The notes under the pieces are model-generated. The model saw only the letters and a program-made list of their open reading frames with translations, ran no database searches and had not been told where the DNA came from. Positions 1-5,380 of a DNA stretch of 5,380 nucleotides are shown piece by piece; within the stretch, counting starts at the first letter, position 1, and each line of letters begins with the position of its first letter. Origin of the DNA: Clostridia bacterium (lineage in GTDB: Bacteria > Bacillota > Clostridia > CAKSNL01 > HGM11501); NCBI GenBank assembly GCA_017390225.1, contig JAFPCL010000210.1, positions 1-5,380 of the forward strand, written 5' to 3'. The translations under genes were made by a program, and so were the position numbers.

Positions 1-213
1 ACCGGCGATGCCGGCAAACACGGAGGTTTCCTGCTGTAATTTTTGAGGGAGTACGGCAAAAACACCTTCTTTTAACACCGAAATTGTTTCCTCTATTCCG
101 ATATCTACCGGATTGGATGGCCCTAAAACCGTGCGGGAAATCACTTGCCCACTACTGTCTGCCACACAAAATTCCGTTTTTGTGCCGCCACCGTCAATGC
201 CCAGATAAAGCAT
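1..213 (-). CDS. N-terminal part of a BadF/BadG/BcrA/BcrD-type sugar kinase (N-acetylglucosamine kinase-like), cut by the window edge
   Basis: Reading the minus strand from the ATG at 213 gives 71 open codons without a stop, running off the left edge. The protein begins MLYLGIDGGGTKTEF. The GIDGGGTKT stretch (residues 5-13) is the phosphate-1 ATP-binding loop of the ASKHA fold, in the form typical of the BadF/BadG/BcrA/BcrD ATPase family and of N-acetylglucosamine kinases. Residues 66-71 (VFAGIAG) fit the next conserved strand of that family. By family knowledge, such proteins phosphorylate amino sugars with ATP in the cytoplasm, often in cell-wall sugar recycling, but the substrate cannot be read from this fragment. 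The start is well supported: a strong AAGGAGG lies 7 nt upstream and a promoter precedes it. It is transcribed divergently from the clp gene. A 2-hydroxyacyl-CoA dehydratase activator of the same superfamily is a less likely alternative. Confidence 0.85.
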   Translation of the reverse strand, partial: MLYLGIDGGGTKTEFCVADSSGQVISRTVLGPSNPVDIGIEETISVLKEGVFAVLPQKLQQETSVFAGIAG

Positions 214-218
214 ACACA

Positions 219-228
219 CCCCTCCTTA
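219..228 (-). promoter_or_regulatory. Strong ribosome binding site of the sugar kinase gene
   Basis: The minus strand reads TAAGGAGGGG here. The AAGGAGG core (221-227) is 7 nt from the ATG at 213, a near-perfect Shine-Dalgarno match at good spacing. It fixes the start codon of the partial kinase gene. Confidence 0.85.
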
Positions 229-235
229 TTTTTCT

Positions 236-264
236 ATTATACATAATTATTTTAGAATATTCAA
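236..264 (-). promoter_or_regulatory. Sigma-A-type promoter of the sugar kinase gene
   Basis: On the minus strand TTGAAT (264-259) and a perfect TATAAT (241-236) are separated by exactly 17 bp, in very AT-rich DNA. Transcription would start near base 229, giving a leader of only about 16 nt that begins at the ribosome binding site. The -35 box lies inside one arm (254-264) of an 11-bp inverted repeat, so a protein binding that arm would block the promoter. This is a consensus match only. Confidence 0.7.
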
Positions 265-345
265 TATAAAAATATTTTTTCCATGAAATTATATTTGCAT
301 TTTTCGTGCATCTATGTTATACTGAATCCTGTATTTGAATATTCT
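254..345. repeat. 11-bp inverted repeat (AGAATATTCAA / TTGAATATTCT) bracketing the divergent promoters
   Basis: AGAATATTCAA at 254-264 recurs as its exact reverse complement TTGAATATTCT at 335-345. Each arm contains the perfect 8-bp palindrome GAATATTC (255-262 and 337-344). The left arm overlaps the -35 box of the kinase promoter; the right arm lies just after the predicted clp transcription start near 330. Paired palindromes at such positions are a common layout for operators of a dimeric regulator, possibly with looping across about 82 bp. The DNA is AT-rich, so chance is a real alternative. The motif does not resemble the CtsR or CIRCE heat-shock operators. Confidence 0.4.
295..323 (+). 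promoter_or_regulatory. Sigma-A-type promoter with extended -10 for the clp gene
   Basis: TTGCAT (295-300) and TATACT (318-323) are separated by exactly 17 bp, and TG at 315-316 makes an extended -10 element (TGTTATACT). The start point would be near 330, giving a leader of about 95 nt before the clp ATG. The spacer holds TGCA twice (297-300 and 308-311). No CtsR-type GGTCAAA direct repeat and no CIRCE element is visible, so this clp gene is not obviously under the classical Bacillota heat-shock repressors. Confidence 0.75.
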
Positions 346-411
346 CCTTTGCCCTCCGCTTGTCCACGGCGGTGCGTGCGGTTTTTATATATAGCTTTGT
401 GGACAGAAAGG
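346..411 (+). promoter_or_regulatory. Possible hairpin in the clp leader that pairs the ribosome-binding-like sequence
   Basis: TGTCCAC (361-367) can pair with GTGGACA (399-405) in a 7-bp stem, extendable by G-U pairs (360:406, 368:398, 369:397). Outside it, CCTTT (346-350) is complementary to AAAGG (407-411), the only Shine-Dalgarno-like sequence ahead of the clp start, with a bulge at 351-359. The folded leader would hide that site. Such a fold upstream of a chaperone gene could act as an RNA thermometer or other translational switch, but this was folded by eye and is unproven. Confidence 0.35.
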
Positions 412-425
412 CAACGAATATCCCT

Positions 426-2639
426 ATGATCATGTGCTGTAAATGCAAAAAGAACCCTGCGGTTCTTTTTATCACCAAAGTCATCGAAGACAAATCCACC
501 CAAGAGGGCTTCTGCCTCAGCTGTGCCCGCGAGCTGAATCTGCCTGCCATCAATGATTTAATGCAGAAAATGGGCGATCAGCTGGGCGACGAATTTGCTC
601 TTTCCGACGGTTTCCCCTCTGATGAAGAAGAGGATGAAGAGGAAGACGGCTCTGCCGCTCCCTTCAGCTTTTTTGAAGCCGGCGGTCAGGCAACCCGTGA
701 CGAAAAGAAGAAAGAAAAGAAAAAAGAGAAAAAGAGAAAAAATCTCGATATGTTCGGCATCAATCTCACCCAGAAAGCCCGAGACGGAAAAATTGACCGC
801 ATCATCGGCCGAGATAAAGAGATTGACCGTGTGATCCAGATTTTAAATCGCCGCGCCAAAAACAATCCGGTGCTTTTAGGTGAACCCGGTGTAGGCAAAA
901 CCGCCATTGCCGAAGGCTTGGCACTGAAAATCCACGAAAAGAAAGTTCCCGCCAAGCTTCTCAAAAAAGAAGTGTATGCCTTAGACTTCACCGCCATTGT
1001 TGCCGGCACCCAGTTCCGCGGTCAGTTTGAAGCCCGTATGAAAGCCATTATCGACGAAACCAAAAAGCTCGGCAACGTGATTTTAGTCATCGACGAGCTT
1101 CACAATATCGTCGGTGCCGGTGATGCCGACGGTGCCATGAATGCCGCCAATATCTTAAAGCCTGCTTTGGCCCGCGGCGAAATTCAGGTGATTGGTGCCA
1201 CCACCCTGACCGAGTATCGCAAGCATATTGAAAAAGACTCGGCGTTAGAGCGCAGATTCCAGCCGGTCATTGTAGATGAGCCTTCCATTGAGGATACCAT
1301 TGAAATTCTCCAAGGCATCAAAGGCTATTATGAAGATTATCATCATGTCGTGATTTCCGACGAGGTTGTCCGTAGTGCCGTTATTTTATCCGAGCGCTAT
1401 ATCACCGACCGTTATTTGCCCGACAAAGCCATCGACGTGATTGACGAAGCCGGCTCCAAAGCCAATTTATACACGGAGGATTTGGTGCGCCTGGAGGAAG
1501 TCACCGAACGTCTGGCATGGGTCAATGAAGAGCTGAAAAAGATTGAAGACAACGGCAGTGACGACTATGAGCTGATTGCACGTCTTCGCACACAGAAGCT
1601 ACAATTTGAAAGCGAACAGGCAGAGCTGACCGCCAAGTGCACACGCATTGAAATCACTCCCGACCATATCGCCGAAGTCATTGAAAGCTGGACAAAAATT
1701 CCCGTGCAGAAAATCACGGAGCTGGAAACCGAAAAGCTTCTTAGGCTGGAAGACGAACTGCATAAGCGCGTGAAAGGGCAAGACAACGCCGTTTCCGCCG
1801 TTGCCCGTGCCATCCGCCGCAGTCGTGCCGGTCTCAAGAAAAAGAAGAAGCCTGCTTCCTTCATTTTCGTCGGTCCCACCGGTGTGGGTAAAACCGAGCT
1901 TGCCAAAGCACTCGCCGAGCTTTTGTTCGACAATGAAGAGTCCATCATTCGCCTCGATATGTCCGAATATATGGAAAAGCATGCCGTTTCCAAAATCATC
2001 GGCTCTCCTCCCGGCTATGTGGGCTACGACGATGCCGGTCAGCTCACGGAAAAGGTGCGCCGCCGTCCCTACAGTGTTATTTTGTTGGATGAAATTGAAA
2101 AAGCCCACCCCGATATCCACAACATTCTTTTGCAGATTTTAGACGACGGCAGAGTCACCGACAGCCACGGCAAGGTCATTTCCTTTGAAAACACCGTCAT
2201 TATCATGACTTCCAATGAAGGCTTCGACTGGAATGGCGCACAAATCGGCTTTGGTTCTTCCGCTTCTGCCGTATCCGATAAAGTAGACTCCGCCATGAAA
2301 AAGCTGTTCCGTCCCGAGTTCCTTAACCGTATCGACGAAATTGTTGTCTTTGAGCATCTCACGGAAAAAGAGCTGTTCCCGATTCTCGACAATATGCTTC
2401 GGGATATTGCCTATATGCTGGCAGAAAAAGCTGTCACCTTCGAAGCCTCCGATGCCGCCAAGGCATGGCTGGTGAAAAACGGCACCGACGAGAAAAACGG
2501 TGCACGTCCTTTAGCGCGCAAAGTGCAAAACACCGTGGAGGATGCCATTGCCACCCTGTATATCAAGGGCGACCTCACGCCCGGAAGCCATGTCTTTGTT
2601 GACGTGGAAGACGATAAAATCGTCGCTAAATTACAATAA
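426..2639 (+). CDS. clpE: ClpE-like Hsp100 AAA+ protein unfoldase with N-terminal zinc finger (737 aa)
   Basis: This is a two-ring AAA+ unfoldase that would use ATP to thread proteins into ClpP in the cytoplasm. Residues 4-33 hold a zinc-finger pattern (C4-x2-C7 and C30-x2-C33). An acidic run (66-74, DEEEDEEED) and a lysine-rich run (91-106) follow. AAA1 has Walker A GEPGVGKT (152-159), Walker B with D223-E224, pore-loop F197 and arginines 276-277. A short coiled middle domain spans about 350-410. AAA2 has Walker A GPTGVGKT (483-490), Walker B with D555-E556, pore-loop GYVG (530-533), N597, R635 and sensor-2 GARP (692-695). The IGF tripeptide (607-609) matches the ClpP-docking loop. It lacks the double Clp_N domain of ClpC, and its length is close to ClpE (about 700). 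The ATG at 426 is chosen because the zinc finger begins at once; the frame is open back to a TTG at 360, and the ATG at 432 is also possible. The Shine-Dalgarno (AAAGG, 407-411) is weak and 14 nt away. All catalytic residues look intact. Confidence 0.9.
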   Translation: MIMCCKCKKNPAVLFITKVIEDKSTQEGFCLSCARELNLPAINDLMQKMGDQLGDEFALSDGFPSDEEEDEEEDGSAAPFSFFEAGGQATRDEKKKEKKKEKKRKNLDMFGINLTQKARDGKIDRIIGRDKEIDRVIQILNRRAKNNPVLLGEPGVGKTAIAEGLALKIHEKKVPAKLLKKEVYALDFTAIVAGTQFRGQFEARMKAIIDETKKLGNVILVIDELHNIVGAGDADGAMNAANILKPALARGEIQVIGATTLTEYRKHIEKDSALERRFQPVIVDEPSIEDTIEILQGIKGYYEDYHHVVISDEVVRSAVILSERYITDRYLPDKAIDVIDEAGSKANLYTEDLVRLEEVTERLAWVNEELKKIEDNGSDDYELIARLRTQKLQFESEQAELTAKCTRIEITPDHIAEVIESWTKIPVQKITELETEKLLRLEDELHKRVKGQDNAVSAVARAIRRSRAGLKKKKKPASFIFVGPTGVGKTELAKALAELLFDNEESIIRLDMSEYMEKHAVSKIIGSPPGYVGYDDAGQLTEKVRRRPYSVILLDEIEKAHPDIHNILLQILDDGRVTDSHGKVISFENTVIIMTSNEGFDWNGAQIGFGSSASAVSDKVDSAMKKLFRPEFLNRIDEIVVFEHLTEKELFPILDNMLRDIAYMLAEKAVTFEASDAAKAWLVKNGTDEKNGARPLARKVQNTVEDAIATLYIKGDLTPGSHVFVDVEDDKIVAKLQ

Positions 2640-2650
2640 AATAAATAAAA

Positions 2651-2682
2651 AAACAGGTGTTGTATTTTTGCAACACCTGTTT
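2651..2682 (-). terminator. Perfect 12-bp intergenic hairpin; a canonical terminator only for minus-strand transcription
   Basis: AAACAGGTGTTG (2651-2662) pairs perfectly with CAACACCTGTTT (2671-2682) around an 8-nt loop. Read on the plus strand, the stem is followed by only TTTAAC, a poor T-run. Read on the minus strand, the CAGGTGTTG/CAACACCTG core is followed by TTTTTTTATTTATTTT, an excellent intrinsic terminator. No minus-strand gene is visible immediately to the right. On the plus strand the hairpin may only partly reduce transcription from clp into the GTPase gene, or protect or process the mRNA. It ends 3 nt before the next ribosome binding site. Confidence 0.7.
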
Positions 2683-2685
2683 AAC

Positions 2686-2691
2686 AAAGGA
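2686..2691 (+). promoter_or_regulatory. Ribosome binding site of the GTPase-nuclease fusion gene
   Basis: AAAGGA lies 8 nt before the ATG at 2700 and supports that start. The 12-bp hairpin ends 3 nt upstream, so the hairpin and ribosome loading may influence each other. I see no convincing separate promoter in the 60-bp gap, so transcription probably reads through from clp. Confidence 0.65.
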
Positions 2692-2699
2692 TAAGTTGT

Positions 2700-5300
2700 A
2701 TGAAGAAGATTTCTCTCGGCATTCTTGCCCATGTTGATGCAGGAAAGACCACTCTTTCCGAAGCACTTTTATATACCTCGGGGGCAATCCGTCAAGCAGG
2801 GCGTGTGGATCATGGCAATGCCTTTTTAGACACCGATGTGCAGGAAAGAGAGCGCGGCATCACGATTTTTTCCAAGCAAGCCGTGTTTTCCTTCGGGGAC
2901 ACGGAATTTACACTTTTGGACACCCCGGGGCACGTGGACTTTGCCGCCGAAGCCGAGCGCTCGATTCCTGCCATGGACTATGCCGTTCTGGTCATCAGCG
3001 GCACCGACGGGCCACAGGGGCACACCAAAACCCTCTGGCGGCTTTTGGAAAAATATCATGTGCCCGTCTTTATTTTCGTCAACAAAATGGATCTTTCGGG
3101 GGCAAAAAAAGATTGGCTGATAACGGCGCTTTCGAAAAATTTAAGCGGCAACATCGTGCCCTTTGATGCACCTCGAAATGAAGCTTTCTTTGAATCCGCT
3201 GCGCTGTGTTCGGAAGCCTTGATGGAAGAATATATGACCACGGAAACGATTTGCGAATCATCGCTTCAGGAAGCCATCCGCAGTCGCTTTGTGTTCCCGT
3301 GCTTCTTTGGCTCTGCCTTAAAATTCAGCGGCGTTTTGGAATTTTTGGAAAGCCTGTCTTCTCTTACACTTGCACCAACGTATGCGGAAGATTTCGGAGC
3401 GCTGGTCTATAAAATTTCCGAGGATGAACGAGGCACACGGCTCACCCACTTAAAAATCACGGGCGGTGCACTGTCCGTGCGTGACAGCCTGTCGGGGCAG
3501 GACTGGACAGAAAAAGTCAGCGAGATCCGCATATATTCCGGCAATAAATACAAAAGCATCCCCACAGCACCTGCCGGCACGGTCTGCGCCATTTCGGGGC
3601 TTTCCAAGACTTACATTGGCGAAGGCTTGGGAAACACACCGAATCTTTCCTCTCCCCTGCTGTCTCCCGTGTTTTCCTATCGTGTTATCCCCGAAAACGC
3701 CGATCCGCATACGACACTTTTAAAGCTGAAAAAACTGGAGGAGGAAGAAAATCAGCTCCATGTGCTTTGGAACGACCGTCTGTCGGAAATTCAGATTCAA
3801 GTTATGGGCGATGTGCAAATTGAAATTTTAACCCGTGTGCTAAAAGAGCGATTTTCCCTGTCCGTTCGTTTGGAAAACGGCGGCATTTGCTATAAAGAAA
3901 CCATCGAAAGCCCCGTGGAGGGTGTCGGGCATTTTGAGCCCCTGCGCCACTATGCCGAAGTGCATTTGCTGTTAGAGCCGCTTCCTGTCGGCAGTGGGCT
4001 TGTCTTTGAAAGCGATTGCCCGGAAGAAATACTCGCCAAAAACTGGCAACGCCTGATTTTAACGCATCTGCAAGAAAAACAGCACATCGGCGTGCTCACC
4101 GGCGCTCCCATCACCGACATGAAAATTACGGTGAAGGCAGGACGTGCGCACCAGAGGCACACCGAGGGCGGCGATTTCCGCGAAGCCACCTATCGTGCGG
4201 TGCGGCACGGTCTGCGCGGGGCTAAAAGCATTCTTTTAGAGCCCTTTGCTTCGTTTACTTTAACCTTGCCACAGGAAAACATCGGCAGAGCAGTTCTCGA
4301 CATAGAAACCATGGGTGGCATGATAAATGCTCCCGAATTCACCGAAGACGGCGCATATCTCACGGGGCGAGCCCCCTTTCGCACCATTCGTGACTATCAG
4401 AAGGAAGTCACGGTCTACACCCACGGCAAGGGAAAGCTTTCCTTTGAAAATGCAGGCTATGCACCGGTGAAAAGCCCCGAAAGCATCATCGCCGAGATTG
4501 GCTACGACCCGGACAGCGATATCATCAATTCTGCCGACTCTGTGTTTTGCAGTCACGGCGCAGGCTTTGTTGTTCCTTGGCAAGAGGTAGAAGATTATAT
4601 GCATATAGAAAGCATTCTAAAGCCCAAAACAGTCGCTTCCGCCCCTTCTGCTCCCCGTGTGCCGCAAAAAAGCTTTGCCGACGATGCGCTTTTAATGCAA
4701 ATCTTTGAGCGCACCTATGGGAAAATCAAAACACCGAAAATGGCCGCCATGCACACACCGAAAGAGAAAAAAGAGGCGGCAACATATCATTCCTCCAAGC
4801 CAAAATACGACCCCGATGCTCCGGAGTATATTTTAATCGACGGCTATAATCTCCTGTTTGCCACCCAAGGCATCGACAACGATCCCGAGCTAATGGAGCA
4901 TGCAAGGCAAATGCTCATCCGCCGCCTGTGTTGCTATCGCATTTTGCACAGCCAAGAGATCATTTTGGTATTTGATGCCTATAAAGTCAAAGGACACACA
5001 AGAAACATTGAAAAAATCAATGATATTTATGTTGTCTACACAAAAGAAGCGGAAACTGCCGACAGCTATATTGAAAAGACCTCCCACGAGCTCAGCCGAA
5101 AACACAAAGTTTCCGTCGTCACCTCCGACGGCTTGGTGCAGATGATTATCTGGGGCACCGGTGCCAAGCGCATTCCTGCCGCAGAATTTGATGCGGCACT
5201 TTTAGGTGCGGAAAAAGAAATCTTCCGCCGCATCCGAGACCTCAACGCAAGTGAGGATTTGTCAGACCCCAAACTTCGGGATTTTTTTGAGAATTTATAA
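2700..5300 (+). CDS. TetM/EF-G-like translation GTPase fused to a C-terminal YacP/Rae1-type NYN ribonuclease domain (866 aa)
   Basis: The N-terminal 590 residues follow the TetM/EF-G plan. The G domain has all motifs: AHVDAGKT (10-17), switch I RERGIT (50-55), DTPGH with catalytic-type H78, NKMD (128-131) and GSALK (204-208). Domains II to V run about 230-590. The domain IV tip (481-494) aligns without gaps to TetM but has HQRHT where TetM has YSPVS, so tetracycline protection is not supported. An extension absent from TetM (about 592-636) carries FCSHGAGFVVPW (616-627). A helix (657-677, ending IFERTYGKIK) resembles the TetM C-terminal helix. After a lysine-rich linker (678-705) comes an NYN domain (707-866) like B. 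subtilis YacP/Rae1, a ribosome A-site mRNA endonuclease. It has IDGYN (D714), VFDAYKVKG (D759), TADSYIEK (D788) and VTSD (D810), so the acidic site looks intact. TetM and TetO are about 640 residues; the extra length is the extension and nuclease. Probable role, by inference: GTP-driven ribosome binding coupled to mRNA cleavage. Generic annotation as a tetracycline resistance protein would be misleading. Confidence 0.9.
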   Translation: MKKISLGILAHVDAGKTTLSEALLYTSGAIRQAGRVDHGNAFLDTDVQERERGITIFSKQAVFSFGDTEFTLLDTPGHVDFAAEAERSIPAMDYAVLVISGTDGPQGHTKTLWRLLEKYHVPVFIFVNKMDLSGAKKDWLITALSKNLSGNIVPFDAPRNEAFFESAALCSEALMEEYMTTETICESSLQEAIRSRFVFPCFFGSALKFSGVLEFLESLSSLTLAPTYAEDFGALVYKISEDERGTRLTHLKITGGALSVRDSLSGQDWTEKVSEIRIYSGNKYKSIPTAPAGTVCAISGLSKTYIGEGLGNTPNLSSPLLSPVFSYRVIPENADPHTTLLKLKKLEEEENQLHVLWNDRLSEIQIQVMGDVQIEILTRVLKERFSLSVRLENGGICYKETIESPVEGVGHFEPLRHYAEVHLLLEPLPVGSGLVFESDCPEEILAKNWQRLILTHLQEKQHIGVLTGAPITDMKITVKAGRAHQRHTEGGDFREATYRAVRHGLRGAKSILLEPFASFTLTLPQENIGRAVLDIETMGGMINAPEFTEDGAYLTGRAPFRTIRDYQKEVTVYTHGKGKLSFENAGYAPVKSPESIIAEIGYDPDSDIINSADSVFCSHGAGFVVPWQEVEDYMHIESILKPKTVASAPSAPRVPQKSFADDALLMQIFERTYGKIKTPKMAAMHTPKEKKEAATYHSSKPKYDPDAPEYILIDGYNLLFATQGIDNDPELMEHARQMLIRRLCCYRILHSQEIILVFDAYKVKGHTRNIEKINDIYVVYTKEAETADSYIEKTSHELSRKHKVSVVTSDGLVQMIIWGTGAKRIPAAEFDAALLGAEKEIFRRIRDLNASEDLSDPKLRDFFENL

Positions 5301-5333
5301 AAAAAGTTGCGGTTTTTTCGCCGCAACTTTTTT
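5300..5333. terminator. Bidirectional intrinsic terminator between convergent genes
   Basis: AAAAAGTTGCGG (5301-5312) pairs with CCGCAACTTTTT (5321-5332), extendable by 5300:5333, around the 8-nt loop TTTTTTCG. The core GTTGCGG/CCGCAAC is followed by TTTTTT on both strands, so it should work in both directions. The last base of the GTPase-nuclease stop codon (5298-5300) joins the base of the stem. This placement fits a convergent gene ending just to the right. Confidence 0.9.
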
Positions 5334-5335
5334 CA

Positions 5336-5380
5336 TTATTCGATTTCCGCTTCTGCGATTCGTACACAGAAGGAGCTTCC
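5336..5380 (-). CDS. Probable C-terminal end of an unidentified convergent gene, cut by the window edge
   Basis: On the minus strand one frame is open from the right edge to a TAA at 5338-5336, directly followed by TGA at 5335-5333. It encodes GSSFCVRIAEAEIE. The stop codons adjoin the shared bidirectional terminator, as expected for a gene converging on the fusion gene. The fragment is too short to assign a family or function. The alternative is non-coding DNA ahead of a plus-strand gene outside the window: the plus strand has AGAAGGAG at 5368-5375, which could be a ribosome binding site. Confidence 0.45.
   Translation of the reverse strand, partial: GSSFCVRIAEAEIE

Noticed and set aside
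84..269. Plus-strand 61-codon open frame across the left edge region
   Set aside because: It runs antisense to the well-supported kinase start (DGGGTKT motif, strong ribosome site and promoter) and has no ribosome site or recognisable protein features.
360..425. A 22-residue N-terminal extension of the Clp protein from the TTG at 360
   Set aside because: No ribosome binding site precedes the TTG, the extra residues look like translated leader, and ClpE-type proteins begin right at the zinc finger. The extension would also overlap the leader hairpin.
214..425. CtsR or HrcA (CIRCE) operator upstream of the clp gene
   Set aside because: I looked for GGTCAAA direct repeats and for TTAGCACTC/GAGTGCTAA and found neither.
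702..740. Programmed frameshift in the A-rich tract of the clp gene
   Set aside because: The zero frame continues intact through both AAA modules to the stop, and no alternative-frame product resembles a functional protein.
2610..2624. Inverted repeat GACGAT-AAA-ATCGTC near the end of clp
   Set aside because: It is a short 6-bp stem inside coding sequence with no T-run; the next hairpin at 2651-2682 is far stronger.
2599..2637. Possible promoter for the fusion gene (TTGACG at 2599-2604, TACAAT at 2632-2637)
   Set aside because: The spacing of 27 bp is far too long, and no other -35/-10 pair with normal spacing was found in the gap.
2700..4470. Acquired tetracycline resistance gene of the TetM type
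   Set aside because: The tip residues needed for drug displacement are not conserved, there is a long extension plus nuclease domain, and there is no mobile-element context.

Overview
The window looks like chromosomal DNA from a Bacillota bacterium, most likely class Clostridia. The evidence is AT-rich intergenic DNA with good sigma-A-type promoters, AGGAGG-type ribosome binding sites, a ClpE-type Hsp100 protein with an N-terminal zinc finger, and a TetM/EF-G-like GTPase carrying a YacP/Rae1-type NYN nuclease domain. That last architecture I recall from clostridial genomes. The assignment is inference; there is no rRNA or other marker gene here.

Layout. Bases 1-213 hold the first 71 codons of a minus-strand sugar kinase (BadF/BcrA or N-acetylglucosamine kinase type) that runs off the left edge. 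Bases 214-425 are a divergent intergenic region with one good promoter in each direction, an 11-bp inverted repeat built on the palindrome GAATATTC beside both promoters, and a clp leader that can fold so that its only ribosome-binding-like sequence is paired. Bases 426-2639 encode a ClpE-like AAA+ unfoldase of 737 residues. A perfect 12-bp hairpin lies in the 60-bp gap after it; its T-run faces the minus strand. Bases 2700-5300 encode an 866-residue fusion of a translation-factor GTPase and a ribonuclease-type NYN domain. A bidirectional terminator (5300-5333) follows, and bases 5336-5380 are probably the last 14 codons of an unidentified convergent gene. There is no tRNA, rRNA, CRISPR array, insertion sequence or other mobile-element signature that I can see. 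No gene-free stretch exceeds 212 bases.

How the genes may work together. The two complete genes are co-directional and may share the 295-323 promoter. One is a protein unfoldase with the loop needed to dock on ClpP. The other would place an endoribonuclease on the ribosome by means of a GTPase that binds the factor site. Together they suggest a translation-stress or quality-control module: cleave the mRNA on a troubled ribosome, and unfold damaged protein for degradation. The domain calls rest on visible motifs; the joint role is inference. The most notable item is the GTPase-nuclease fusion, whose domain IV tip lacks the tetracycline-protection sequence of TetM and which is therefore likely to be misannotated as a resistance gene.
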